Source: Streptomyces sp. CC0208 (GTDB lineage: Bacteria; Actinomycetota; Actinomycetes; Streptomycetales; Streptomycetaceae). From it: a stretch of DNA of 64,000 nt. The notes under the pieces are model-generated. The model was not told where the DNA came from and ran no database searches. It saw only the letters and a list, made by a program, of their open reading frames with translations. The position numbers and the translations under genes were made by a program. Of this stretch, positions 35,165 through 44,454 are shown piece after piece (the first letter of the stretch is position 1; each line of letters opens with the position of its first letter). The stretch covers positions 248,001-312,000 of the forward strand of contig NZ_CP031969.1 of assembly GCF_003443735.1 (NCBI RefSeq). The letters run 5' to 3'.

Positions 35165-35959
35165 TCAGGCGTCGCGCAGATCCGCGACATACGGCTGATG
35201 GGACAGCAGGCCACCGTCCACGCGCAGGGTGTGGCCGGTGATGAACGCCGACTCGTCGGAGGCGAGGAAGACGACCGCCGACGCGACGTCCTCCGGGCGC
35301 CCCAGGCGGGGCGTGAGGTGATGGCGCAGCATCGCCTCACGGATCGCCCCGTGCGCCGAACCGGAGCTGGCCGGGGTGACGATGAACCCCGGCGCGATGG
35401 CGTTGCAGCGCACGCCCTGCTTGCCGTACTGGGTGGCGACGTACTGCGTGAGGTTGATGAGGGCGGCCTTCGAGGCGCCGTACGCCGGGTTGCGCAGATC
35501 GCCCGAGAGGCCGGCGCCTGACGAGGTGTTGATGATGGAGCCGCCGCCGCGGGAGATCATGTGCGGGACGGCGGTCTGGATGGCGACCATGGTCCCGCGC
35601 AGGTTGATGCGCATGGTGTCGTCCCAGACCGCCGGGTCTGCCTCCACGACGGCGAGGTCCTGACGGGCGGCCAGGTGGGTGGCCGCCGCGTTGTTGTGGA
35701 GGACGTCGAGACCGCCGTACGTCTCGACCGCCGCGGCCACCATGGCCCGCACGCTCTCGGTGTCGCCGAGGTCGACCGGGACCGCCGTCGCGGAGCCGCC
35801 GGCGGCGCGGATCTCCTCCGTCACCGCCTTGGCACCGTCGAGGTTCAGGTCGGCGACCACCGTGTGGGCGCCCTCGGCCGCCAGCCGGCGTGCGGTGGCC
35901 GCGCCGATGCCGGACGCGGCCCCGGTGACGACGGCGATCTTGTCCTGGAGTCGCGTCAT
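35165..35959 (-). CDS. Short-chain dehydrogenase/reductase
   Basis: 264 residues from ATG 35959. TGAASGIGAA (12-21) binds the dinucleotide, DLNLDGAKA follows, then LHNNAAATH in place of NNAG, INTSSGAG with the active Ser, and YGASKAAL with Tyr and Lys. An NAD(H)-dependent hydroxyacyl-CoA or alcohol dehydrogenase role is likely. It is the last gene of the thiolase operon that starts at 40641 and follows the SCP2-type thiolase by 15 bases. Confidence 0.9.
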   Translation of the reverse strand: MTRLQDKIAVVTGAASGIGAATARRLAAEGAHTVVADLNLDGAKAVTEEIRAAGGSATAVPVDLGDTESVRAMVAAAVETYGGLDVLHNNAAATHLAARQDLAVVEADPAVWDDTMRINLRGTMVAIQTAVPHMISRGGGSIINTSSGAGLSGDLRNPAYGASKAALINLTQYVATQYGKQGVRCNAIAPGFIVTPASSGSAHGAIREAMLRHHLTPRLGRPEDVASAVVFLASDESAFITGHTLRVDGGLLSHQPYVADLRDA

Positions 35960-35974
35960 CGCGAACCGCCTGTT

Positions 35975-37183
35975 CTACTCGGTGAGCTGGCTGCCGACGA
36001 CCGACACGAACGAGACGCACTCGCCGGGTCCGCCGCCGAGGTTGTGGGTCAGGGCGAGCGAGCGTCCTTCGGCCACGGACTTCAGGGTCCGTTCGGCCGG
36101 TGCCTCGCCCCGTAGTTGCAACCACGCCTCGAACATCATGCGCAGGCCGGAGGCGCCGATGGGGTGGCCGAAGGCCTTCAGGCCGCCGTCCGGGTTGACC
36201 GGCAGCGAGCCGTCCAGGTCGAACGCCCCACTGGTGACGTCCTTCCAGCCCTGACCGCGCTCGGAGAAGCCCAGGTCCTCCATCAGCACCAACTCCGTGG
36301 GTGTGAAGCAGTCATGGACCTCAGCGAGGGCGAGCTCGGCGCGCGGATCGGTGATGCCCGCCTGGCGGTAGGCCTCCCGTGCGGAGGCGACGACCTCGGG
36401 GAAGGTGGTGAAGTCGTACTCCGGGTCGAGGAGCCCGTCCGCCGGACCGGCGACGAAGGACAGCGCCTTCACGAAGATCGGCTTGTCGGTGTACTTGTAG
36501 GCGTCCTCGGCACGCACGACGATCGCCGCCGCCGAGCCGTCCGAGACGCCCGAGCAGTCGAACACGCCCAGCATGCCCGCGACGATCGGAGCCGACCGGA
36601 TGCGCTCCAGCGGCACCTCCTTGCGGAACTGTGCGCGCGGGTTGCGGGCCCCGTTGACGTGGTTCTTCCAGGCGATGCGGGTGATGACGTCCTTCATGTC
36701 CTCCTCCGCCAGGCCGTACTTGGCGGCGTAGGCGGGGGCCAGGAGGGAGAAGTTCGCCGGGGCGGTGATCTCCCCGCGGCTGTCGTCTCCCGCGCCCGGG
36801 ATGGCCGTACCGGAAAGCCCGGACATGCCGGAGTCCTTGAGCTTCTCCACACCGACGGCCATCGCCACGTCGTACGCCCCGGAGGCGACGGCGTAGCAGG
36901 CGTTGCGCAGGGCCTCGGAGCCCGTCGCGCACATGTTCTCGACGCGGGTGACCGGCTTGTCGGGCAGGTGGAGCGCCCGGCTCAGCGTCAGTCCGGACAC
37001 GCCGGAGGCCTGGGTGCCGAACCAGTACGCGTCGATGTCGTCGAGGGTGATGCCGGCCGAGGTGACCGCCTCACCGACGGCGTCGATCAGCAGGTCGTCC
37101 GCCGAGCGGGTCCAGTGCTCGCCGAAGGGCGTGCAGCCCATGCCGACGATCGCGACCCGGTCCCTGATTCCGTGCGAGCCCAT
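35975..37183 (-). CDS. SCP2/lipid-transfer-type thiolase
   Basis: 402 residues from ATG 37183, one-base overlap with the upstream stop (TGATG). The thiolase-fold is shown by VAIVGMGCTPFGEHW, the catalytic Cys C85 in VENMCATGSEALRN, AEVHDCFTPTELVLMEDLG and GGLKAFGHPIGASG with the C-terminal His. This is the branch that includes SCPx thiolases and the steroid-pathway aldolase Ltp2. It adjoins a DUF35-containing gene, the pairing seen in Ltp2-DUF35 retro-aldolases. The Cys here leaves thiolysis possible too. Confidence 0.88.
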   Translation of the reverse strand: MGSHGIRDRVAIVGMGCTPFGEHWTRSADDLLIDAVGEAVTSAGITLDDIDAYWFGTQASGVSGLTLSRALHLPDKPVTRVENMCATGSEALRNACYAVASGAYDVAMAVGVEKLKDSGMSGLSGTAIPGAGDDSRGEITAPANFSLLAPAYAAKYGLAEEDMKDVITRIAWKNHVNGARNPRAQFRKEVPLERIRSAPIVAGMLGVFDCSGVSDGSAAAIVVRAEDAYKYTDKPIFVKALSFVAGPADGLLDPEYDFTTFPEVVASAREAYRQAGITDPRAELALAEVHDCFTPTELVLMEDLGFSERGQGWKDVTSGAFDLDGSLPVNPDGGLKAFGHPIGASGLRMMFEAWLQLRGEAPAERTLKSVAEGRSLALTHNLGGGPGECVSFVSVVGSQLTE

Positions 37184-38619
37184 CAGTGTGTCCCCTCGGT
37201 CTCGCCCATGCGCACCGGCCGGGCCTTCCAGAAGTAGTTGTGGACGCCGGACGCGGTGACCGTGCGCCGGAACGTCATCTCCACCCGGGCCCCGATGACG
37301 GCGTCCGCCTCGGTGGCGTCGGTCAGCTGGCAGCGGAACCGGCCGCCTCCGTCGTAGTCGACGACCACGACGAGCATCGGCGGACTCGGTGTTGCCGCCA
37401 ACCGGTCGACGGTGAACGTGGCCACCGTGCCGCGCACGTGTGCCATCGGCTCGTCGGTCATGGCGTCGACGCTCCGGCACGAGGTGCACACCCGGTCCGG
37501 CGGCAGGTGCCGGGTGGCGCACTTCTCGCAACGGGAGGCGACGAAGCCGTACTTCCATCCGGTGCGCCGGTGTGCGGGCGGGGCGTAGGGCGGCTCGGGG
37601 TCCGGCCGGCGGGGTGGTTCGCGGTCGAGGAGACCGCGCCAGGACAGGTAGGTGGCGTACGGCATCGGGGCGCTGCCTGCGGCGATCTGGGCGGCGACCG
37701 GGCGGGCCGCGCGGTGTACGGGGAGTGCGTCGGTGGTGCGCAGCAGGAGGACTCCGGCGCCGTCGCCGAGCACGACGAGGGCGATGAGCTCGCCGGGCCG
37801 GGCCCGGTCGAGGACGTCGGCGAGGAGCAGTCCGGGCTGGGCGGTGCCGGCGTTGCCGATCACTCCGGCCAGGTCCGGGGTCACCGCCTCGGGGCGGACT
37901 CCGGCGGTGCGCCGGACCGCCGCGCACGCGCGCGCGTGCAGCCCAGCGACCACGAAGTGGTCGATCGAGCCGATGTCGACCGCCGCGTGGTCGAGGGCCG
38001 CGGTGAGCGCCTTTTCCGCGAGGGACACGTAGATCTCCTCGGCGAAGCGCTCCTCCCAGACCCGGGAGACGGACGTGCTCGGCAGCCGCCAGCGGTCGAG
38101 GATCTCGTCGCTGACCGTGTCGTGGGCGAGCAACTCCGCGATGACCGGGGCCCCGTTGCGGTGCCCGCCGAACACGAACGCCGCCGCGCCGTCGCCGCCC
38201 GCGACCTCGTCGGTGCCGCCGGGCAGGCCGGTGCGCAGGTCGGACAGGACCGTCAAGGTCGGTACCGGGGACCGGGCGGCCGTCACCAGGGCGCCGAGGC
38301 CGGAGCGCACGGAGCCGGCCATGTCGGCGGCGAGCACGTGCGGGTCGAGGCCGAGCGCGGCGTGGACGGCGGTGGCGTTGGTCTTGTCGAGGTAGGCAGG
38401 TGCTGCGGTGGCGAGGAAGAGCTGGCTGACGCGGGCGCGCAGGCCGTCACGGTCCAGGGCGCCGCGAGCCGCCTCGACGGCCATGGACGTGGTGTCCTCG
38501 TCGTAGCCCGCGACCGCGCGGGTTCCCTTGCCTCCCTTGCCGCCCAGGGCGGCCGCGACATCCGTCCTCGCGAGGCGGTGGTACGGCACGTAGGCGCCGT
38601 ATGCGATCAGTCCGGGCAT
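37183..38619 (-). CDS. HMG-CoA-synthase-like/DUF35 (zinc ribbon-OB) fusion
   Basis: 478 residues from ATG 38619, chosen over ATG 38634 because GGAGGA lies 7 bases upstream. Residues 1-310 resemble archaeal-type HMG-CoA synthase (GAYVPYHRLAR, GYDEDTTSMAVEAARGAL, NATAVHAALGLDPHVLAADM, GNAGTAQPGLLLADVL). The place of the nucleophilic Cys reads GSVRSG (R105), so thiolase chemistry is unlikely. Residues 355-475 are DUF35, with zinc ligands C364, C367, C378 and C381 and an OB fold. It probably is an acyl-CoA-binding partner of the thiolase encoded immediately downstream. Confidence 0.82.
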   Translation of the reverse strand: MPGLIAYGAYVPYHRLARTDVAAALGGKGGKGTRAVAGYDEDTTSMAVEAARGALDRDGLRARVSQLFLATAAPAYLDKTNATAVHAALGLDPHVLAADMAGSVRSGLGALVTAARSPVPTLTVLSDLRTGLPGGTDEVAGGDGAAAFVFGGHRNGAPVIAELLAHDTVSDEILDRWRLPSTSVSRVWEERFAEEIYVSLAEKALTAALDHAAVDIGSIDHFVVAGLHARACAAVRRTAGVRPEAVTPDLAGVIGNAGTAQPGLLLADVLDRARPGELIALVVLGDGAGVLLLRTTDALPVHRAARPVAAQIAAGSAPMPYATYLSWRGLLDREPPRRPDPEPPYAPPAHRRTGWKYGFVASRCEKCATRHLPPDRVCTSCRSVDAMTDEPMAHVRGTVATFTVDRLAATPSPPMLVVVVDYDGGGRFRCQLTDATEADAVIGARVEMTFRRTVTASGVHNYFWKARPVRMGETEGTH

Positions 38620-38620
38620 G

Positions 38621-39871
38621 TCAGCGTCCTCCATGAGCGTGGGTTGCGTCGGTCGGCCGTTCGAAGACCGCGGCCAGGCCCTGACCGCCGCCGAGGCACA
38701 TGGTCTCCAGGCCGTAGCGGGCCTGGCGGCGGTCCAGTTCGCGCAGCAGGGTGGCGAGGATGCGGCCGCCGGTGGCGCCGACGGGGTGGCCCAGCGAGAT
38801 GCCGGAGCCGTTGACGTTGAACCGCTCGAAGTCGCTCTCGGTCAGGCCCCATTCGCGGGTGCAGGCCAGTACCTGGGCGGCGAAGGCCTCGTTGAGTTCG
38901 ATCAGGTCGATGTCGGCGAGCTTCAGCCCGGCTCGCTCCAGGGCCCGCACGGTGGCGGGTACGGGGCCGATGCCCATCGTCTCCGGTGGTACGCCGACGA
39001 CGGCCCAGGAGACGAGGCGGCCCAGCGGACGCAGTCCGAGTTCGGCGGCACGCTCGGGGTGGGTCACCACGCACAGCGCGGCGCCGTCGTTCTGACCGCT
39101 GGCGTTGCCCGCGGTGACGGTGGCCTCCGGGTCCTGGCGGCCGAGCACGGGACGCAGCGTCGCGAGCTTCTCCAACGAGGAGTCGGGGCGCGGGTGTTCA
39201 TCGGTGTCGACGACCGTTTCGCCCTTGCGGCTGTGTACGGTGACCGGCACGATCTCGTCCGTGAACCTGCCCTCGCGCTGGGCCGCGACGGCCTTCTCGT
39301 GGGAGCGCAGGGCGAGTTCGTCCTGTTCCTCGCGGGGGATGGCGTACTCGCGCCGGAGGTTCTCGGCGGTCTCCAACATGCCTCCGGGGACGGGGTGGTT
39401 GACCCCTCCCGAGGTGACGCGCCCGCGCGCCAACCGGTCGTGCAGGGTGGTGCCGGCCCCGCGCACGCCCCAGCGCACACCGGTCGTGTAGAACTCGGCC
39501 TGGCTCATGGACTCGACGCCCCCGGCCAGTACGAGGTCGCTCGCACCGGTCTGCACCTGCATGGCCGCAGTGATGATCGCCTGCAGTCCGGAGCCGCAGC
39601 GACGGTCGATCTGCAGTCCCGGTACCTGCACGGGCAGACCGGCGTCGAGGGCGGCCACGCGGCCGATGGCCGGGGCCTCGCCGTTGGGGTAGCACTGGCC
39701 GAGCAGGACGTCGTCCACGGCCGCGGGCGGTATGCCGGTGCGTTGCAGTACGGCGCGTACGACCGTGGCGGCGAGTTCGGCCGCCGTCACGTCGCGGAGG
39801 GCGCCGCCGTAGCCGCCGACGGGGGTACGCACGGGTTCGCAGATCACCGCGTCACGCAGGAGGGCGGGCAT
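38621..39871 (-). CDS. Acetyl-CoA acetyltransferase (thiolase)
   Basis: 416 residues from ATG 39871, with AAAGG upstream; GTG 39898, which overlaps the previous stop, is an alternative start. The catalytic Cys is C92 in DRRCGSGLQA. NEAFAAQ, VNGSGISLGHPVGATG with the catalytic His and MCLGGGQGLA with the second Cys complete the active site. Full length for degradative thiolases. It should cleave 3-ketoacyl-CoA to acetyl- or propionyl-CoA in the beta-oxidation series. Second gene of its operon, followed after 1 base by the HMGS-like/DUF35 gene. Confidence 0.95.
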   Translation of the reverse strand: MPALLRDAVICEPVRTPVGGYGGALRDVTAAELAATVVRAVLQRTGIPPAAVDDVLLGQCYPNGEAPAIGRVAALDAGLPVQVPGLQIDRRCGSGLQAIITAAMQVQTGASDLVLAGGVESMSQAEFYTTGVRWGVRGAGTTLHDRLARGRVTSGGVNHPVPGGMLETAENLRREYAIPREEQDELALRSHEKAVAAQREGRFTDEIVPVTVHSRKGETVVDTDEHPRPDSSLEKLATLRPVLGRQDPEATVTAGNASGQNDGAALCVVTHPERAAELGLRPLGRLVSWAVVGVPPETMGIGPVPATVRALERAGLKLADIDLIELNEAFAAQVLACTREWGLTESDFERFNVNGSGISLGHPVGATGGRILATLLRELDRRQARYGLETMCLGGGQGLAAVFERPTDATHAHGGR

Positions 39872-39894
39872 CAGCAGTTGCCTTTCATGAGGGG

Positions 39895-40641
39895 TCACAT
39901 GTACCGGCCGCCGGTGACCTCGACCACGGCCCCGGTGACGTAGCTCGCCAGGTCGGAAGCGAGGAACAGGACGACCTGGGCCACCTCGGCGGGCTCTCCG
40001 GCACGTCCCATGGGAATTTCCGCGAGCTTCGCGTCCCAGGCGGCCTTGGGCATCGCCTCGGTCATGGCGGTGCGGATCAGACCGGGCTGGACGGCGTTGA
40101 CGCGGATCCCGGCCCGGGCGAGTTCCTTGGCGGAGGCCTTGGTGAGGCCGACGAGTCCCGCTTTGGCGGCGCTGTAGTTGGTCTGCCCGAAGTTGCCGAC
40201 CTTGCCGGCGATGGAGGAGATGTTGACGATGCTGCCGCCCTGACCGTGCGCGCGCATCGCCTCGGCGGCGTACCGAGTGCCGTTCCAGGCGCCGGTCAGG
40301 TGCACGTCGACAACGGCACGGAAGTCGGCGAGAGCCATCTTGCGCAGGGTCGCGTCCCGGGTGATCCCGGCGTTGTTGACCATGACGGCGACCGGTCCGA
40401 AGATGTCGGTGCCGTGGGCGACGAGGGCGGCGACCTCGTCCTCGTCGGTGACGTCGCAGCGCAGCGAGGTGGCTGCCACGCCGTTCTTGGCGAGGCGTTC
40501 GGCGGCTTCCGCCGCCGCGTCCTCGTTGATGTCGCCGAGGACGACGGACGCCCCCTCGGCGCCGAGGACTCCGGCGATCTCGAAGCCGATGCCCTGTGCG
40601 CCGCCGGTGATCACCGCGTTCCGGCCGTCCAGCAGTCCCAT
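39895..40641 (-). CDS. FabG-like short-chain dehydrogenase
   Basis: 248 residues from ATG 40641. [11 protein letters not shown] (13-23), [35 protein letters not shown] with Ser, Tyr and Lys, and [12 protein letters not shown] mark a 3-oxoacyl reductase/3-hydroxyacyl-CoA dehydrogenase of the FabG type. In this context it probably oxidises a 3-hydroxyacyl-CoA before thiolysis. It heads the five-gene thiolase operon and is divergent from an acyl-CoA dehydrogenase across regulon site b. Confidence 0.93.
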   Translation of the reverse strand: MGLLDGRNAVITGGAQGIGFEIAGVLGAEGASVVLGDINEDAAAEAAERLAKNGVAATSLRCDVTDEDEVAALVAHGTDIFGPVAVMVNNAGITRDATLRKMALADFRAVVDVHLTGAWNGTRYAAEAMRAHGQGGSIVNISSIAGKVGNFGQTNYSAAKAGLVGLTKASAKELARAGIRVNAVQPGLIRTAMTEAMPKAAWDAKLAEIPMGRAGEPAEVAQVVLFLASDLASYVTGAVVEVTGGRYM

Positions 40642-40675
40642 GTCAGCCCGCCCTGGCTCGACGCTATTCCTCTCA

Positions 40676-40690
40676 AATAGATAACCTATT
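40676..40690. promoter_or_regulatory. Regulon site b (AATAG-N5-CTATT)
   Basis: AATAGATAACCTATT carries the TAGATAA core shared with sites e and f, within an inverted repeat with 5-bp arms. It lies between the divergent FabG-like (start 40641) and acyl-CoA dehydrogenase (start 40753) genes. The ATGAAT half is not conserved here. Confidence 0.45.
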
Positions 40691-40752
40691 ATGCTGAAAC
40701 AATCAATACAGCGACGGGGCTGTGCGCGGGACCGGACGAGGAGAGTACGCAG

Positions 40753-41979
40753 GTGGACATCAGCTATCCCCCCGAGACCGAAGCGTTCCGCACCGAGGTC
40801 AGGGCGTTCCTCGCCGAGACACTGCCACCGGACTGGACGGGCATCGGCGCCCTCGACGAGGAGGCGGCCTGGGCCTTCGCCCGGGACTGGCGCCGCCTGC
40901 TGGCCGAGCGCCGCTACCTCTCCCTGACCTGGCCCGAGCAGTACGGCGGCCGGGGCCTCACCAAGCTCCACCAGGTGGTGCTGATGGAGGAACTGGCGCT
41001 GGCCGGTGTGCCGTTCGGGCTGCCGCAGGACACCTTCGGCGTGAAGATGCTGGCCAACACGCTGCTGCGCTGGGGCACGGACGAGCAGAAGGCCCACTTC
41101 CTCCCCCGCATCCCCAGTGGCGAGGACACCTGGTGCCAGGGGTACTCGGAACCGGACGCGGGCTCCGACCTGGCCTCCTTGAGGACGCGCGCGGTACGTG
41201 ACGGTGAGGAGTGGGTGATCGACGGCCAGAAGGTGTGGACCTCCGGCGCCCATCACAGCGACTGGATCTTCGTCCTGGCCCGCACGAACCCCGACGCCCC
41301 CAGGCACCGCGGCATCTCCTTCCTCCTCGTCCCGCTCGACCAGCCCGGCGTCGAGGTACGGCCGTTCCGCATGATGAGCGGGCAGCTGCACTTCAACGAG
41401 GTCTTCTTCAACGGCGCCCGCACCCGCGCAGACCTCGTCGTGGGCGGCGTCGACAACGGCTGGACCGTCGCCCAGAGCCTGCTCGGCGTGGAGCGCGGGG
41501 AAGAGGCGGCCACCAACCCGATCCTCTTCAAGGCGGAGGTGGAACGCCTCGTCGAGCTGGCCCGGCTGTACGGCAAGGACCAGGACCCGGTGATCCGGCA
41601 GCGCATCGCCTGGTGCTGGTCCAAGGTCGAGATCATGCGCTATCTCGGCTACCGGATCCTCACGGGCTGGCTCAAGGGCGCCGAGCCCGGCCCCGAGTCG
41701 TCGATCGCCAAGCTGTACTGGAGCGAGTACCACACCAAGGTCACCGATCTGGCGATGGACATCATGGGCCTGCACGGCCAGGTGCCGGTCGGCCGCCCGC
41801 CCCTGCGCACCTACCGCACCGACGACCCAGGCGCCGCGAACTCCTCGGCGTCCTGGTCGACGACCTACCTCATCGCCCGCTCCGGCACCCTCTACGCGGG
41901 GACCTCCCAGGTACAGCGGAACATCCTCGCGGAGAAGGTGCTGGGGCTGCCGCGTGAGCCGAGGGCAGCGGCGGGTTAG
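40753..41979 (+). CDS. Acyl-CoA dehydrogenase
   Basis: 408 residues from GTG 40753. The fold's hallmarks are [35 protein letters not shown] (FAD/substrate binding), [21 protein letters not shown] and the C-terminal [21 protein letters not shown]. It introduces the alpha-beta double bond into an acyl-CoA and passes electrons to ETF. It stands alone on the plus strand. It is similar in type to the two adjacent dehydrogenases at 58343-60666. The SPFH unit downstream is separated by tandem repeats. Confidence 0.94.
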   Translation: MDISYPPETEAFRTEVRAFLAETLPPDWTGIGALDEEAAWAFARDWRRLLAERRYLSLTWPEQYGGRGLTKLHQVVLMEELALAGVPFGLPQDTFGVKMLANTLLRWGTDEQKAHFLPRIPSGEDTWCQGYSEPDAGSDLASLRTRAVRDGEEWVIDGQKVWTSGAHHSDWIFVLARTNPDAPRHRGISFLLVPLDQPGVEVRPFRMMSGQLHFNEVFFNGARTRADLVVGGVDNGWTVAQSLLGVERGEEAATNPILFKAEVERLVELARLYGKDQDPVIRQRIAWCWSKVEIMRYLGYRILTGWLKGAEPGPESSIAKLYWSEYHTKVTDLAMDIMGLHGQVPVGRPPLRTYRTDDPGAANSSASWSTTYLIARSGTLYAGTSQVQRNILAEKVLGLPREPRAAAG

Positions 41980-42030
41980 AACGCGGTCGGGGGCTGCGCC
42001 GACTGCGGCGAGGGGGCGCGTCGCAGGCGG

Positions 42031-42240
42031 GACGACCGGCGCCCGGCGGACCGCCCCGTCAGCGGAACAAACGGTGCCCGATGGACCACGTCACAAGCGC
42101 GACAACCGACGCCCGGTGGACCACCTCGCAAGCCGGACAACCGACACCCGGTGGGCCACCTCGCAAGCCGGACAACCGACACCCGGTGGACCACCTCGCA
42201 GACGGGACGACCAACGCCCGGCGGGTCGGATCGTCATGCC
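42031..42240. repeat. Six contiguous degenerate 35-bp tandem repeats
   Basis: Units start at 42031, 42066, 42101, 42136, 42171 and 42206. Units 3 to 5 are nearly identical; units 1, 2 and 6 are more diverged. Each central unit contains the small palindrome GGTGGACCACC. The period is not a multiple of three, so this is not a protein repeat. It fills most of the gap (41980-42308) between the acyl-CoA dehydrogenase and the NfeD-like gene, which otherwise holds nothing recognisable. Confidence 0.85.
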
Positions 42241-42308
42241 CGTTGGGCCCCCGGCCGCAGTGGGTCTATCGTCGGGATCCTGGGGCCAGACGATGAAGGG
42301 CGGCCGGA

Positions 42309-42557
42309 ATGCCGCAGGACGAGGCCGTGATCGGCTGCACGGGGAAGCTGCTCATCGGAACCCGCGGCTCCGCGGGCCCCGGCGAGATCCTCGTGCGCGT
42401 CAGAGGCGGCTCGGAGACCTTCCTCGCCTGGTCCGAGGATCCCCTGCCCACCGGAGCGACCGTGCTCGTGATCGAGTCGCGTGGCTGCCGCGCGGTCGGC
42501 GTCATCGAGTGGGCGGATCCATTGGACGCGCTCGGCGATCCCGCCGGCGCCGGCTGA
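42309..42557 (+). CDS. Small NfeD-like OB-fold protein
   Basis: 82 residues. The beta-rich sequence GCTGKLLIGTRGSAGPGEILVR ... GATVLVIESRGCRAVGVIEW has the size and strand pattern of the soluble NfeD OB domain, with no membrane segment. It ends 9 bases before the SPFH gene, so the pair matches the usual NfeD-SPFH operon. NfeD proteins act with flotillin-like partners in membrane microdomains. Assignment depends partly on this neighbour. Confidence 0.75.
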   Translation: MPQDEAVIGCTGKLLIGTRGSAGPGEILVRVRGGSETFLAWSEDPLPTGATVLVIESRGCRAVGVIEWADPLDALGDPAGAG

Positions 42558-42566
42558 GGAGTAACG

Positions 42567-43754
42567 ATGTTCGGATACCGCGTTCCCGCTCCCGACGAGG
42601 CGATGCTGATCTCGGGGGGACGGCGGGGACTGGGGGGCGCGCCGTTCCGAGTGGTGACAGGGCACGGCAAATTTGTGCTCCCGATCTTCCGCAAGACCAG
42701 ATTCCTCACCCTGTCGATGTGCGAGGCCGAGGTCACCGAGACCTGTGTGACCAGGCAGGGCATCTCACTGCACGTCCGTGCGGTCATCGCCTTCAAGGTC
42801 GGCAACGACCACGAGAGCATCATCAACGCGGGTCAGCGGTTCCTCTCCGACCAGGACCAGATGTCGGTGCTGACCGGCCGGATCTTCGCAGGTCACCTGC
42901 GGGCCATCATCGGCTCGATGACGGTCGAGGAGATCGTCACCGAGCGGCAGAAGCTCGCCGCGGAGGTCCTGGACACCTCGAAGACCGAGATGGCCAAGAT
43001 CGGCCTGATCGTGGACTCGCTGCAGATCCAGTCGATCGACGACGGCGACACCGGCTACATCGACGCGATGTCCGCACCGCACAAGGCGGCCATCCAGCGG
43101 CAGGCGCAGATCGCCCAGGCCCAGGCCACCCAGGCCTCGGTCGAGGCGGAGCAGGTGGCGGCCCGCAACCAGGCCGAGTACGCCCGGCAGACCGCCGTGG
43201 TCAGGGCGGAGTACTCGGCCGAGGTGGACCGTGCCCAGGCGCGGGCCGCGCAGGCCGGGCCGCTGGCGCAGGCGCACGCCCAGCAGGAGGTGCTCGACGC
43301 GCAGACGGAACTGGCCCTGCGGCAGGCGAAGCTGCGCCAGCAGCAGCTGGTGGCCGAGATCGTGAAGCCCGCCGAGGCCGAGGCCGAACGGATCAGGGTG
43401 CTCGCGGCCGCCGAGGCGCAGCGCATGAAGATCCAGGCGGAGGCGGCGGCCTCCTACGACCGGGTCGCGCTCGACCGGATGCTGATCGACCAGCTCCCGC
43501 TGATCGTGAAGGAGGCCGCGGGCGGCCTCGCCGGTGCCAACGTCAACGTCCTCAACGGCGCCGACGGGCTCGGCGAGATCGCCGCCGGTCTGGTGTCCCA
43601 GGGCCTGACGATCCTCGACTCGGTCCGGCAGAACCTGAGCGGCCCGGACTCCTCCGACAGCAACCGTCCCGCGGACAGCGGCGGCAACGGCCTGCTGCAG
43701 TTGCACTCGCGCAAGGACGGCAAGGCGGACGACGGCCCGGTCAACGTCGACTGA
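42567..43754 (+). CDS. SPFH/flotillin-family protein
   Basis: 395 residues from ATG 42567, with GAGGAG upstream. The SPFH domain covers about 1-160 (GKFVLPIFRKTRFLTLSMCE, VTRQGISLHVRAVIAFKV, SMTVEEIVTERQKLAAEV). Residues about 165-300 are a long Ala/Gln/Glu-rich coiled coil (QRQAQIAQAQATQASVEAEQ, RQAKLRQQQLVAEIVKPAEA). The C-terminus is disordered and polar. It should oligomerise at the membrane with the NfeD-like protein. No N-terminal transmembrane helix is evident. The regulon site is absent upstream, so it is not part of the catabolic system. Confidence 0.92.
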   Translation: MFGYRVPAPDEAMLISGGRRGLGGAPFRVVTGHGKFVLPIFRKTRFLTLSMCEAEVTETCVTRQGISLHVRAVIAFKVGNDHESIINAGQRFLSDQDQMSVLTGRIFAGHLRAIIGSMTVEEIVTERQKLAAEVLDTSKTEMAKIGLIVDSLQIQSIDDGDTGYIDAMSAPHKAAIQRQAQIAQAQATQASVEAEQVAARNQAEYARQTAVVRAEYSAEVDRAQARAAQAGPLAQAHAQQEVLDAQTELALRQAKLRQQQLVAEIVKPAEAEAERIRVLAAAEAQRMKIQAEAAASYDRVALDRMLIDQLPLIVKEAAGGLAGANVNVLNGADGLGEIAAGLVSQGLTILDSVRQNLSGPDSSDSNRPADSGGNGLLQLHSRKDGKADDGPVNVD

Positions 43755-43863
43755 TGGCTCCCCTGCCGGGGTCAGGGTGATGAGGCGGGGCGTGTCGACC
43801 GATATGCCTCGACCGCCCACCTCTCGCTCGGCCCGGGCTTCCCCGAGGGGCCTCCCCCCGCAT

Positions 43864-44454
43864 TCAGGCGCCGGACGCCCCCGATTCCCGTTGCTCGAAG
43901 GTTCTGAGCGGCGGCACCGGACGCGGCCCGGTCCCCGGGACCCAGCCCATGTCCAGCTTGCGCAGGCCCACGCCGTCCGGCGCCCAGACGTGGCAGCTGT
44001 TCAGCACGCCCGCCGTGGAGCGCGGACCCTGGGACTGCTCGCCGGCGTACCGCAGGCCCGCGTTCGCCGAGATGGCCGCCTGCACCACCGCGGGGCCCAG
44101 GGCGCGGGCCAGCTCGTGCAGGTGGGAGCAGCCGGACACCCCGCGGAACCGCTCCTGGATGGCCCGGTTGTAACCGGCGGCGACGCTGAGTCCGACCAGG
44201 CCGTCGAACACCGGGGTGATCAACGGGCACTCGGCGTGCGGGAAGGTCCGCATGTCCGCGTCGGCGTGCACGACGACCATGTCGGTCAGGCGTACGCGCA
44301 CGGAGAGTGCCATCCGGTGGACGACGCCGGCCGACGGCTCCGCCCAGGGGCGCACGTCGCTCAGTTCGGCCTCGACCGAGATCTCGTCGCCGCCTTCCGC
44401 GTACGCGGTGACGGTGATCGTGCGGCGGTGCAGCGGAAGTTCGGAGCGGGTCAC
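43864..44454 (-). CDS. DUF2889 family protein
   Basis: 196 residues from GTG 44454, overlapping the enoyl-CoA hydratase stop (GTGA). The family pattern is LHRRTITVTAYAEGGDEISV, ELSDVRPW, VVVHADADMRTFPHAECP, FRGVSGCSHLHEL and NSCHVWAPDG. The conserved Cys and His residues (PHAECP, GCSHLHE, NSCHVW) suggest metal binding or an active-site thiol. The function of DUF2889 is not established. Coupled translation with an enoyl-CoA hydratase and the shared regulon site place it in the acid degradation pathway. Confidence 0.85.
   Translation of the reverse strand: MTRSELPLHRRTITVTAYAEGGDEISVEAELSDVRPWAEPSAGVVHRMALSVRVRLTDMVVVHADADMRTFPHAECPLITPVFDGLVGLSVAAGYNRAIQERFRGVSGCSHLHELARALGPAVVQAAISANAGLRYAGEQSQGPRSTAGVLNSCHVWAPDGVGLRKLDMGWVPGTGPRPVPPLRTFEQRESGASGA

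Noticed and set aside
38618..39943. A 441-codon plus-strand frame opposite the thiolase
   Set aside because: It is antisense to a thiolase with complete active-site motifs and shows no motif of its own.
42031..42240. CRISPR array
   Set aside because: The 35-bp units are contiguous with no unique spacers and there are no cas genes nearby.
42309..43754. The SPFH/NfeD pair as part of the catabolic regulon
   Set aside because: No TAGATAA/ATGAAT-type site precedes it, and the family has membrane-organisation roles unrelated to acid degradation.
41954..43780. A 608-codon plus-strand frame over the repeats and the SPFH gene
   Set aside because: It is out of frame with the recognisable NfeD-like and SPFH proteins and consists of Arg/Gly-rich sequence, including the translated tandem repeats.
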